DNA of 23,458 nucleotides, from positions 1 through 23,458 of the forward strand of contig CAZVVA010000032.1 in NCBI GenBank assembly GCA_964630455.1, in the 5' to 3' direction. Of the stretch, positions 15,150 to 23,422 are shown piece by piece. Below the pieces are notes generated by a model. The model was not told where the DNA came from and searched no databases. It saw only the letters and a list, made by a program, of their open reading frames with translations. Within the stretch, counting starts at the first letter, position 1; every line of letters begins with the position of its first letter. The position numbers and the translations under genes are program-made. Origin of the DNA: JAUWMI01 sp964630455 (GTDB lineage Bacteria > Sumerlaeota > Sumerlaeia > MWCT01 > JAUWMI01).

Positions 15150-17384
15150 CTAATGTAAAATATTCGACCGCCAGACGTCACCGTTGCTCTCAGAGCCGTT
15201 CGTAGGATCGTATGTTTTATTAACCAGAATCCCCAAAAGCTCTCTCATCCCGCTCGGTTGCTGAAAATCCTGCTGCGGGACGATGTCGTAATCCTTGTCC
15301 GGCCCTGCACTGATGAGTATCCACGCTCTGCCACTAGTATAGTAGCTAAACCATTCCTTCTTGCCGGCTGAAAAGGGATCCCGAGGTATGCTTGTAATGT
15401 ACGCAATTGGAGTGGTGAGTGAACCTGCAGGCTTCTCTGGCCGTAGCAGGATGAATGAGGGCCGCTGCGTCGCAAAATCCGTCCGCAGCTCCCACAAGGG
15501 ATAACGATTATTGTCTATTGTGTAGCATTCAATTGCTGTGGCCAACGACCGTTGATCCGCTTTCACCCGGGACACCCCAGCCCGCCCCTGCGCCTGTAAA
15601 AAATTCGGCACAGCTATTGCCCCCATAACGCCACCCACGCCAAACGCAATGAATTCTTCGCCGCCTACAGAGTACGATTCCGAAATTATTGCCTTCTCCT
15701 CGGCCTTGCTGCGGCTCACTGACGGAAGCATGTGATTCGAGATCGCTGCGAAGTTCGGTATCGCATTCATTGGAATTGGCTGCATCTCTTGCTGCCGCAA
15801 CCTGGCATTAATACCCTGCAGCAGCATCAGCATCATCGGTTGCATCTGCGTAAGATCCGCAGGTTTGCTACACGACTGTTCAATCAGATTGCCTGCCAGC
15901 TTGAGCTCCTGGAATTCCTCTACCGGCTCGATATATTCCCCGCTCGTTTTTGCATCTATAATCCGCTGCAACTGCGGCACACCGCTCGTCACCACCAGAT
16001 ACTCCCCGAAGGTCGCCACGCAGACTTGAACCGGAACCATGGGAATCATGAACATCTTATACGCTATTCCGCTGTACTCGCCCTGCTGCGTCATGAGTCC
16101 CGCTTCCTTTACTATCCTGTCGAGCAGCTGGTTAAACTTCGCGGTGTCCCTGAGCTGAATGAGCAACGCCATGAAGGGTAACGGCATCCCTTGCTCCACT
16201 GCAAAGGCATACTCGGACCCAATCATAGCGCAGATCTCGTCCAATCCGAACCCTAATGCCTCCTTAATCTGCCCTGAGGCCATCTCAAGTCCTGCTGGAA
16301 ACTCCTCCGGCGCGATGCTGCTCCCGATCTCCTTGATCAACGCCAATACATCACTCATTGACTTCACCGACATTGCTGAGTACGACTGCGTGGTTGGAGG
16401 AAGCATCTTGATCACTTTCAGCTCATCCGTCGGCTTGAAAAGCCCAAATAACCCGCGCCGCGGCACCGTAAACGTCAGCTTCATCAGCGAGTAAGCACCT
16501 TTCCCTTTCAGCGTTGACGTAGCCGCCAGATACTCCATATCAAACAGCCCGAGCGAATCCAGCACCTGCTTAACCATCTGAATCTTGTCAGCGGCAGAAG
16601 CCAACTCCCCGGTCTGCGCCAGGGCAATTAGCTGCTTCGCCCATTGCGTTGTACGCGCCAGGTTCACCCACAGGTACGTATCCGCTTCAGGATCATTCAT
16701 CTCTCGCGCTGCCGCATATCCGGCAGAACTCGTCCAATTCGCTTCGGTTTCTTTCTGACGCTTTATCACATCCATTAATCGTTTACGGGACGGCCCAAGC
16801 ACCCATAGATCATCGAGAAACAGGTAGGCAAATTCAATACCACCTCCAAAATACGCGCGAGTGATCGTCTGTCCCTCAACGGCCTCATCAGCGACCTGGA
16901 GATTTGGAACGTGTTTCTTTAACGCGCCAATCACCGCAGTGCCGAGAAACGTCTTTGCCTTCTCCGTGTTCTCGCCAAAGCGCGCGTACACCATCGGCAG
17001 CGCATACTCCGCCGTCACCTGCTGTGGAATCTCTATCACCAGCGCCACATCCTTCTGAAACAGTCCGAAGAACTCGTCCAGGTCGAACCCGACCAATTCT
17101 TTCAGCTTCGCCCAGTGCGGCAGAAAAAAGTCCTGCTTCCAGCTCGTCAGGTTCGGATCCGTCCACATCGCATGTATCGCCGACTCTTTGAATCGCTCCT
17201 TGTACCGCGCAATATCAGGCTTGTACAGCAGCAAGGCCGTATCCTGTGGCAGCAGCGCGTCAAACGTCGTCACCAGCGCAGGCGCTGCCTTCTCCACAAC
17301 CTCCGGCGCTTCTTCCCTCTTTCCACATCCAAACAGCACTACACACACCATAACTACCAGTCCCACAACACACAATCTTCTCAT
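15150..17384 (-). CDS. Large lipoprotein (DUF3352-like) with C-terminal pseudopilin-like module
   Basis: 744 residues. A lipoprotein signal at the N-terminus ends LFGCGK (C20), so the protein is probably anchored in a membrane facing the periplasm or outside. Residues about 35-560 resemble DUF3352-type proteins (repeated alpha/beta segments such as LLPQDTALLLY and FGLDEICAMIGSEYAFAVEQ); I call this a resemblance only. Residues about 580-744 look like a type II secretion pseudopilin: GAIAVPNFLQAQGRAGVSR, then VKADQRSLATAIECYTIDNN, TTPIAYITS, DPF, SAGPDKDYD and YDPTNGSESNGD. The upstream half of the pilin helix and its peptidase cleavage site are missing, although Glu lies at the position equivalent to pilin E5. 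AGGAGG precedes ATG 17384. The minus-strand neighbour upstream is uvrC; the facing gene shares the same tail module. Confidence 0.85.
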   Translation of the reverse strand: MRRLCVVGLVVMVCVVLFGCGKREEAPEVVEKAAPALVTTFDALLPQDTALLLYKPDIARYKERFKESAIHAMWTDPNLTSWKQDFFLPHWAKLKELVGFDLDEFFGLFQKDVALVIEIPQQVTAEYALPMVYARFGENTEKAKTFLGTAVIGALKKHVPNLQVADEAVEGQTITRAYFGGGIEFAYLFLDDLWVLGPSRKRLMDVIKRQKETEANWTSSAGYAAAREMNDPEADTYLWVNLARTTQWAKQLIALAQTGELASAADKIQMVKQVLDSLGLFDMEYLAATSTLKGKGAYSLMKLTFTVPRRGLFGLFKPTDELKVIKMLPPTTQSYSAMSVKSMSDVLALIKEIGSSIAPEEFPAGLEMASGQIKEALGFGLDEICAMIGSEYAFAVEQGMPLPFMALLIQLRDTAKFNQLLDRIVKEAGLMTQQGEYSGIAYKMFMIPMVPVQVCVATFGEYLVVTSGVPQLQRIIDAKTSGEYIEPVEEFQELKLAGNLIEQSCSKPADLTQMQPMMLMLLQGINARLRQQEMQPIPMNAIPNFAAISNHMLPSVSRSKAEEKAIISESYSVGGEEFIAFGVGGVMGAIAVPNFLQAQGRAGVSRVKADQRSLATAIECYTIDNNRYPLWELRTDFATQRPSFILLRPEKPAGSLTTPIAYITSIPRDPFSAGKKEWFSYYTSGRAWILISAGPDKDYDIVPQQDFQQPSGMRELLGILVNKTYDPTNGSESNGDVWRSNILH

Positions 17385-17560
17385 CGGTACCCTCCTGTTT
17401 GTAGCATGTCAAAATCTACCGTTTCCAGACCCACTTCTCTAAAGTGTTAACTAATACCTACTCGGAAATCAAGAACAATTCCGCAATCTATAAAAAGAAT
17501 TCCCTTTTAACTTATCTTTGCTAAAGGCTGCCTCTGTGACTCGGTGACTAAACTAAAGAT

Positions 17561-17599
17561 GTAGGGGCTCAAAATCCGCCGCGGCAGATGAGCCCTTAC
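17561..17599. repeat. GTAGGGGC palindromic repeat, copy 4
   Basis: GTAGGGGCTC at 17561-17570 and GAGCCCTTAC at 17590-17599 enclose AAAATCCGCCGCGGCAGAT. It begins five bases downstream of the uvrC stop codon, so it may also act as a transcript-end hairpin. Confidence 0.6.
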
Positions 17600-17603
17600 A
17601 ATC

Positions 17604-19451
17604 TTATTGCGTATGGAAAAATTCGTACAGACTCTCGCCTATTGACGCAGGAATCCCCGGAATGTTTTTCAGTTCATCGCGGCTGGCAGATTTTATCCTG
17701 GCCAGACTGCCGAAGTGCCGAAGCAAAAGCCGCTTACGTTTCGGCCCTATTCCCTCTAGCTCGTCAAGTAACGAACGAAGGTTTCGCTTGCGGTGCAGCC
17801 GCTGATAATAGCTAATCGCAAACCGGTGCGCCTCATCCCGAATACGCTGCAACAGATGCAGCACAGCCCGGTGCGACTTGAACATAATAGGGTTCTTGCG
17901 CCCCGGCACGTATACGTGCTCCTCATCGCTCGCGGCCCCGGATCGTCTAACGCGCCCGTCTACGCGCCCTTTCGCCAGTGCCGCCAGCTCTACACCTCTC
18001 ACGCCCAGAGCTTTCAGCACCGCCTGCGCAATATTAAGATGTCCTTTCCCTCCATCCACAAGCAGCAAATCCGGCATGTCGCAATCTTCCGTCTTTAGCC
18101 GACGAAAATGCCGCTCCAGTGCCTCACGCATCATCGCGTAATCATCCGAGCCTTCCACACTGCGAATCTTGAATAACCGGTAGCCGCTCTTCTCTGCCTC
18201 CCCATCAGCAAATACGACCAACGCACCTACCGCCATCGTACCGCCAATGTTCGAAATGTCCACACACTCGATACGCCGAGGCGCTTTCTTCAGCTGCAGC
18301 TTCTTCTGCACTTCCTCGAGTAGCTCCTCCCTGCCTTGATCGCCCGCCGCAGCGCGCTCCAATCGCTCACGCGCATTTTCAATCGCCAGCTCCACCAACC
18401 GCCGCTTCTCACCCCGCTGAGGTACTCCGATCACTACCCGCCGTTCCTTTAGTCCCCCCAGCCACTCCTCCAGTAGCTCTCGCTCCTCTGGTTCAGCCGA
18501 TACGAGAATCTCCGCCGGTATGTACTTCTGTTCATGATAGAACTGACTGATAAACCCGTAGAGCACCTTCCCCGCTTCTTCTCCATAATCTGCAAACACG
18601 AAATCACGACTCTCAATCAACACTCCACTCCGATACGTCAGCACTACAACCGCCGTGCGTCCTCCTGCGCTCCACTGCGCAATCACGTCGCGATCCTCCA
18701 GCCCATGGCTCGCTACTCTCTGCCGTTCGATGGTCTTTAGAACCGCTGCGATCTGGTCTCGCACCCGCGCGGCCTTCTCAAACTCCATCGCCTCCGCGTG
18801 CACCTTCATCCGCTCTTCCAGCATCCGCACCACTTCCTGTTCCTTCCCCTCCAGAAACAGAATCACTCCACGCACCAGCTCCGCATACTCCTCCGGGTCT
18901 ACCTCATACACACACGGCCCCAAGCAGTTCCCGATCTGGTAAAGCAGGCACGGCCGCGTGCGGTTGCGAAACACACTGTCCTTACAAGAGCGCAGTGGGA
19001 AAACCCGCTGTAAGAGTTGCAACACATCACGTACCGCACTCGTTGACGTGTATGGGCCGAAGTAATATGCCCCGTTCTTTTTCCGCCGCCGAATCATCTC
19101 CACCCGCGCATATTCCTGCTTCGCATCCAGCCGCAGACTGATATACGTCTTGTCGTCGCGCAGCCGGATGTTATAGCGCGGACGCTGGCGCTTGATCAGC
19201 GTGTTCTCAAGCAAAAATGCCTCGTTCTCCGTCGTCGTCACCAGATAATCAATACTTGCTACACGATTAACAAAAAACCGCGTGCTATAGCGCTCATCCA
19301 TAGCTCCTGAAAAATGCGACCGCAGCCGGCTACGCAAATTCTTCGCCTTGCCGATATAAAGCACCTCGCCGCGCGCACCTTTCATAATATACACCCCGGG
19401 TGCGGTCGGATAGTGCTCCAGCTGCGCAGTATCAAATGGCATTTCACTCAT
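17604..19451 (-). CDS. uvrC: UvrABC system protein C (excinuclease subunit)
   Basis: Dual-incision nuclease of nucleotide excision repair; 615 residues, full length. Residue numbers here count from a possible TTG start at 19457, two codons upstream. GIY-YIG domain at about 18-95 (PGVYIM at 20-25, YIGKAKNLRSR at 34-44); four cysteines C158, C170, C178 and C182 with the spacing reported for the UvrC iron-sulfur cluster; UVR motif near 205-240 (MEFEKAARVRDQI); RNase H-like nuclease half at about 395-545 with D400 in ECVDIS and D468 in LLVDGGKG; tandem helix-hairpin-helix at about 560-615 (LEGIGPKRKRLLL, IPGIPASIG). ATG 19451 is used, but AAGG sits 10 bases before the TTG, so the TTG start is equally possible. 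It lies between sppA and the lipoprotein gene on the same strand with gaps over 130 bases. Confidence 0.96.
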   Translation of the reverse strand: MSEMPFDTAQLEHYPTAPGVYIMKGARGEVLYIGKAKNLRSRLRSHFSGAMDERYSTRFFVNRVASIDYLVTTTENEAFLLENTLIKRQRPRYNIRLRDDKTYISLRLDAKQEYARVEMIRRRKKNGAYYFGPYTSTSAVRDVLQLLQRVFPLRSCKDSVFRNRTRPCLLYQIGNCLGPCVYEVDPEEYAELVRGVILFLEGKEQEVVRMLEERMKVHAEAMEFEKAARVRDQIAAVLKTIERQRVASHGLEDRDVIAQWSAGGRTAVVVLTYRSGVLIESRDFVFADYGEEAGKVLYGFISQFYHEQKYIPAEILVSAEPEERELLEEWLGGLKERRVVIGVPQRGEKRRLVELAIENARERLERAAAGDQGREELLEEVQKKLQLKKAPRRIECVDISNIGGTMAVGALVVFADGEAEKSGYRLFKIRSVEGSDDYAMMREALERHFRRLKTEDCDMPDLLLVDGGKGHLNIAQAVLKALGVRGVELAALAKGRVDGRVRRSGAASDEEHVYVPGRKNPIMFKSHRAVLHLLQRIRDEAHRFAISYYQRLHRKRNLRSLLDELEGIGPKRKRLLLRHFGSLARIKSASRDELKNIPGIPASIGESLYEFFHTQ

Positions 19452-19593
19452 ATCCAAATAATCAATCCTTGCCTTGCGGCCCGAGGAACCCCGCCCTTTG
19501 CTACCGCATGATCACCCATCAGGCCACATGTTATCTCGATCACACAGTATCACCACAATGTGCGTGAAGCGAATAGAACGTACGATGCATTTC

Positions 19594-20592
19594 CTACGGA
19601 AGCCAGAGGTACTGAAACTGCGGCCCGCCGGACTGGAAAATGCCTTGTGCATCAATATTCACCAGGTTTACCTGCCCTGCACCCGGCCACCCGGAGCGCT
19701 CATATATGTTACCGTAATATTGCCCCGGTCGTTTGTAGAACACCACTTTCGCCTGATCTATCCCCGCCTCCTCCTTTGCAATCGCAATTACCTTCTCAAG
19801 GTACGCAATGCCATCTATCATCTTCAGCTCGACCGCCTGTTGTGCACTGTAGACCCGGCCATCCGCGAGCCGAAGCACGCTCTCGCGGTCCAGTTCCGGC
19901 CGCCTGTCCACGATGATATCCACAAATCGGCCGTACATCTCCTGGATCAATCGCTCCAGAATCTCGCGTTCTTCCGGCGTGAAATCACGCCATATTGATC
20001 CAATATCTTTCTTCTCACCCGACTTGATCACGCGGCTCTTCACACCTATCTTCTCCGCCAGACCCGACACTTGTGGAAATACCGCAATTACCCCGATACT
20101 CCCTGTAACTGTGGTGGGATGCGCATAAATCTTATCTGCGGCCAGGGCTACGTAATATCCTCCCGAGGCTGCCACGTTCATCATCGCTGCATACACTGGT
20201 TTGTTCGTCTTCGTCTTAAATTCCTTCACCGCATTATAAATCAGGTCACACGCAGTCACACCGCCACCGGGGCTAGCGATCCGTAGCACTACTGCCCGCA
20301 CCCGATCGTCCTGCTCCGCCTTCTCCAGCATATCTTTTATCTCGGATACCGTATTCTCCTGCGAAAAAATACCCCCTCGTTCTTCTCCCGTAATGATCCC
20401 TTTGATCGGCAAAATCAAAATCCTGTTCCGTACAAACGGTTTCTTCGCCTTCTCCACTACCACCTCTTTCAGCTCACCCTTGTAGTCCATAAAACCGGGG
20501 ATAATCACAAGCGCGCATCCCTGAATGAGAACACAAAGCAGTACCACCAGGATGCTCACCCACAAACCCGATTGCCTCTTCTCTCCAGCCAT
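19594..20592 (-). CDS. sppA: Signal peptide peptidase SppA, S49 serine protease
   Basis: Membrane-bound serine protease that degrades cleaved signal peptides; 332 residues, the short (single-domain) form. An N-terminal hydrophobic segment at about 11-32 contains a possible lipobox (LIQGC, C26), though Gln at -2 is not typical, so a plain membrane anchor is equally likely. Catalytic Ser143 is in NVAASGGYYVA and the general-base Lys195 in KSGEKKDIGS, the Ser-Lys dyad of short SppA proteins. SPGGGV at 107-112 and TVTGSIGVI at 161-169 are further S49 motifs. The ATG has GGAGG seven bases upstream. It lies 123 bases after the degenerate kinase gene on the same strand; a palindromic repeat fills part of the gap. 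Confidence 0.93.
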   Translation of the reverse strand: MAGEKRQSGLWVSILVVLLCVLIQGCALVIIPGFMDYKGELKEVVVEKAKKPFVRNRILILPIKGIITGEERGGIFSQENTVSEIKDMLEKAEQDDRVRAVVLRIASPGGGVTACDLIYNAVKEFKTKTNKPVYAAMMNVAASGGYYVALAADKIYAHPTTVTGSIGVIAVFPQVSGLAEKIGVKSRVIKSGEKKDIGSIWRDFTPEEREILERLIQEMYGRFVDIIVDRRPELDRESVLRLADGRVYSAQQAVELKMIDGIAYLEKVIAIAKEEAGIDQAKVVFYKRPGQYYGNIYERSGWPGAGQVNLVNIDAQGIFQSGGPQFQYLWLP

Positions 20593-20607
20593 TTGACTTC
20601 CTCCTTT

Positions 20608-20636
20608 GTACGAGCAGGCTTGAAACCTGCCCCTAC
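20608..20636. repeat. GTAGGGGC palindromic repeat, copy 5 (inverted)
   Basis: GTACGAGCAGGCTTGAAACC followed by TGCCCCTAC. It ends in the family's GCCCCTAC terminus and lies four bases upstream of the AGGAGG of sppA, in the leader of that transcript. Confidence 0.6.
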
Positions 20637-20671
20637 CTTTTTATGTGCCAATATTGCGCTATTTTAGACTA

Positions 20672-20712
20672 ACGCTGGTAGAACGGTCAGCTTACGCTGG
20701 TAGAACGGCCAC
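20672..20712. repeat. Two-copy tandem repeat, 22-base period
   Basis: ACGCTGGTAGAACGGTCAGC followed by TT (20672-20693), then ACGCTGGTAGAACGGCCAC (20694-20712). It lies just beyond the stop codon of the kinase-like gene. Confidence 0.6.
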
Positions 20713-20715
20713 ATG

Positions 20716-22293
20716 TCAAACCCGACGCTTTCGCCTGGGCGAATCCAGCATCTGCCGGATTGCCCACACCAGATGTACGAATTCAAATGGCTTCTCAAGG
20801 GTTGCGTCTTTCCGGCCAGGCTTCAGCCGCTTGACAACCTCTGCCAACTGCCTGCGTCCCGTGTAGAGTACTCGCATTCGAGGCCTCACCTTCCGTATTT
20901 GCCTCAGTATCTTCTCACCTCCCAGTCGCACATCAACGACATCAAGAACAACCAGATCAATCGCCCGACTATGCCTGCGAAAATACCTCACCGCCTTCCC
21001 TCTTTCCGATATACTCGAAACCTGATACCCCAACACCTCAAGCAACTGCTGATAGACCGGCCCCATATTCTCATCCCCATCAACGATCAGCAGCCGCTCA
21101 CTCCCGCGCGCCAATGGAATATACAATGCCCGCTCCTCTTCAATCATCCCTGCTGAAACCGGAAAGAACAACCGCATATGCTGTACGTTCCCACGAACCT
21201 CTGAGATATCAATAAACCCTGAATGCTTCTTCACGTTACTATAAACCATGGCCAGCCCGACATCATCGCGCTGCCACTCATCTGGCTTCACCACTGCGCC
21301 TCTGCCTTTCTCCTCCTTCCCCTCATACGTCAGGGTGAGCGTCACGTAATCGCCCGGCGGCACTTCCCCCGCTTCTTCCTTAACTTCCTCCTTCTGCGAA
21401 TAATTGGCAGTCGTCAGCACCAACCGGCCGCCTTCCGGTAACGCATCCTGCGCCTTTACACACAAATGTATCAACATCTGCTGAATCTGATCCTCATCCC
21501 CGTCAATTCTCCGAAGATTCTCCTCAAACACCGTCTCGATCCTGATGCTCTCATCCACCAATGGCCGCACATCCTCCGTAACCTTCTCCGCCAGCGCATT
21601 CAGATTCAGCGCCACGCTGCGATACTTCGTCCCAAGACAACTCGTCTGAAGCTGCTTGGTCAACTCCGACACCTGAATCGCTGAGCGCTCGATCGCATCG
21701 ATCTGACGGTAGAATCTCTCTTCCGGCTGCAACAACGTCTTGATGAACGACGCATACCCCATTATGCCACCTAACAGATTATTAAAATCGTGTGCCACTC
21801 CACGAACAAAAATCATTAAGTTCTCCAGCTGCTGCCTGGTATTCGCCAACGTCACTTCGCTCGCCCGCTCTCTCATCTCGTGCCCGATTAATCCCACCGC
21901 TTTCTTTTGAGCAAGGCCTTCTTCCAGGGAAAAAGTTGCAAACCGCAATCGGCGCTGACTTCGCTTGCTCCCATCACACCCCCATTCAAACGATACCTCC
22001 TTTATCGCCTCCAGGAATTGCTGTTCAGCCTTACGCACACGATTCGCAACGCTCGCTCCACTCAGCCGCACAAAATCACGCACACTCCGAAGCTTCCCCG
22101 GCTCCGCCCCAACCATCTCTTCCATCTTCCGATTTGCGTATAACACCGCTCCATCGCGCGCTACTGATAGCACTCCAACCGGCATCCTGGCAAGCAATGC
22201 GCCCACTACCTGCTCGGGCCTTTGCCTCTTGCTGTCCTTACTCCCATTGCTCTTACGACCACTCGCTTCGCCTCGCTTTTTCGATTCTCTCAT
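20716..22293 (-). CDS. Degenerate hybrid histidine kinase (PAS-HisKA-HATPase-receiver)
   Basis: 525 residues from ATG 22293; a TTG seven codons upstream (22314) is an alternative. A basic N-terminus is followed by a PAS-like domain (about 33-140). A HisKA-type helix has AHDFNNLLGGIMGY (H168), which is canonical. The ATPase domain that follows is eroded: the N-box, normally NLxxNAxDAM, reads HLCVKAQDAL, with Lys280 replacing the essential Asn, and the DxGxG box is replaced by TYEGKEEKGRG. A receiver domain at about 400-520 keeps the acidic pocket (VDGDE), a phosphoacceptor Asp (D451 in VVLDVV) and the conserved Lys (K501 in EKPF). There are no membrane segments, so it is cytoplasmic. It can probably still pass or receive phosphate but is unlikely to bind ATP normally. 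A promoter lies about 40 bases upstream, and sppA follows on the same strand. Confidence 0.85.
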   Translation of the reverse strand: MRESKKRGEASGRKSNGSKDSKRQRPEQVVGALLARMPVGVLSVARDGAVLYANRKMEEMVGAEPGKLRSVRDFVRLSGASVANRVRKAEQQFLEAIKEVSFEWGCDGSKRSQRRLRFATFSLEEGLAQKKAVGLIGHEMRERASEVTLANTRQQLENLMIFVRGVAHDFNNLLGGIMGYASFIKTLLQPEERFYRQIDAIERSAIQVSELTKQLQTSCLGTKYRSVALNLNALAEKVTEDVRPLVDESIRIETVFEENLRRIDGDEDQIQQMLIHLCVKAQDALPEGGRLVLTTANYSQKEEVKEEAGEVPPGDYVTLTLTYEGKEEKGRGAVVKPDEWQRDDVGLAMVYSNVKKHSGFIDISEVRGNVQHMRLFFPVSAGMIEEERALYIPLARGSERLLIVDGDENMGPVYQQLLEVLGYQVSSISERGKAVRYFRRHSRAIDLVVLDVVDVRLGGEKILRQIRKVRPRMRVLYTGRRQLAEVVKRLKPGRKDATLEKPFEFVHLVWAIRQMLDSPRRKRRV

Positions 22294-22334
22294 CGCAGTT
22301 ATCTCTTTCCTCAAAGCGTTGAATCAATCAACTT

Positions 22335-22363
22335 TTTCTATGCTTTACTTCGCCATTTGTCAA
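22335..22363 (-). promoter_or_regulatory. Sigma-70-type promoter for kinase-sppA-uvrC strand
   Basis: On the minus strand TTGACA (22363-22358), a 17-base spacer and TAGAAA (22340-22335; 4 of 6 to consensus). It sits about 40 bases before the ATG of the kinase-like gene and could drive the run of minus-strand genes down to the terminator at 15045. Confidence 0.5.
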
Positions 22364-22489
22364 CCGTCTTGTATTCACGAAGTCGCCGAAGGTGATTTCC
22401 CCGCTGTGCGTCTACTGGCAAGTTCGGTCGCTAACAGTTTCTTCAGATGCCGCGTTCTTTCTCCAGTGCATCACACTCAAGAATATTGT

Positions 22490-22519
22490 TTGACTTACCT
22501 CCCGCATCAAAAGTACAAA
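22490..22519 (+). promoter_or_regulatory. Candidate promoter for dapF
   Basis: TTGACT at 22490-22495, an 18-base spacer, then TACAAA at 22514-22519 (4 of 6 to consensus), about 90 bases before the start codon. Confidence 0.4.
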
Positions 22520-22606
22520 TAATCTGTTTTAATAACCCGGTGAAGCACTTGTAACCGGGAATTCACACTGTGGGTGCCTATCCTATTCCCGAAGGAGACT
22601 CCTGAC

Positions 22607-23422
22607 GTGCAACTCAAATTCTGGAAAATTGAAGGCACTGGAAACGACTTCATCGCTCTCAGCTCCTTCCACCACCGCATCCCCCTTGCAAAACGTCCTG
22701 CAATGGCACGCACCCTCTGTTGCCGACGTCGCTCCATTGGCGCCGACGGACTGTTCTTCCTTGACCCCTCAAAAAACCACCATTTCAAAATGCGCTATTA
22801 TAATCCCGATGGCTCCGAGGCCGGAATCTGTGGTAACGGTGCGCGCTCTGCCGCATTCCTCGCCCATCACCTCGGCATTGCTCCTCGCAACGTCACGTTC
22901 GAAGCACTTGCGGGTCTCTACCGCGCCAAAATCAAAGATAACTCCGTGGTGCTCACGATGTCTCCCATCAAGGCAATCCAACTGAATATTTCCGTGCGCT
23001 CTCGCGTCTTCAACGGCATAGTTCACTTTATTGATATCGGTGTGCCCCACATTGTGATCATCTCTGATGACATTAAAGACCTGGACGTCATTACTATCGG
23101 TCGCGCCCTTCGCCACCACCAGCGCTTCCAACCCCAAGGCACCAACGTCAACTTCATCACCGTGCGCGACAAGCACAATATCAATATTCGGACGTACGAA
23201 CGAGGCGTTGAGGATGAGACACTCGCTTGTGGCACCGGAAGCGTGACCTCAGCCGTCGCTGCCACCCTTAACCGCCTGGCCAGCTCACCCATTGCCATCC
23301 ACACCCGAGGCGGAGATACCCTGATCGTGCGCTTTAAAATTAAAAACCACTCGGTCGAGCAGCTGCAACTCGAAGGCAAGGCACGCATCGTCTTCACCGG
23401 CGAGCTGCATTACCCGCTCTAG
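22607..23422 (+). CDS. dapF: Diaminopimelate epimerase
   Basis: Converts LL- to meso-diaminopimelate for lysine and peptidoglycan synthesis; cytoplasmic, cofactor-free, working with two cysteines as acid and base. Both are present: C75 in NPDGSEAGICGNGAR and C208 in ETLACGTGS. The N-terminal signature FWKIEGTGNDFI is intact. The start is GTG at 22607 with AAGGAG nine bases upstream, giving 271 residues, the normal family length; the reading frame is open back to a GTG at 22574, but those 11 codons precede or overlap the ribosome site. The last 36 bases of the window end in GAGGGGAAGAAAAATC, which looks like the ribosome site of a following plus-strand gene, so dapF is probably the first gene of an operon that continues past the window. 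Confidence 0.96.
   Translation: MQLKFWKIEGTGNDFIALSSFHHRIPLAKRPAMARTLCCRRRSIGADGLFFLDPSKNHHFKMRYYNPDGSEAGICGNGARSAAFLAHHLGIAPRNVTFEALAGLYRAKIKDNSVVLTMSPIKAIQLNISVRSRVFNGIVHFIDIGVPHIVIISDDIKDLDVITIGRALRHHQRFQPQGTNVNFITVRDKHNINIRTYERGVEDETLACGTGSVTSAVAATLNRLASSPIAIHTRGGDTLIVRFKIKNHSVEQLQLEGKARIVFTGELHYPL

Larger units (their letters stand above)
22294..22606. other. Divergent promoter region between kinase-like gene and dapF
   Basis: About 310 bases without a gene, holding one candidate promoter for each direction (22335-22363 minus, 22490-22519 plus). I see no repeat or hairpin of note. Confidence 0.5.

Noticed and set aside
21965..22522. Plus-strand frame of 185 codons antisense to the kinase-like gene
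   Set aside because: Low-complexity Ser/Pro/Leu-rich product typical of an antisense frame; the minus strand encodes clear PAS, HisKA and receiver motifs.
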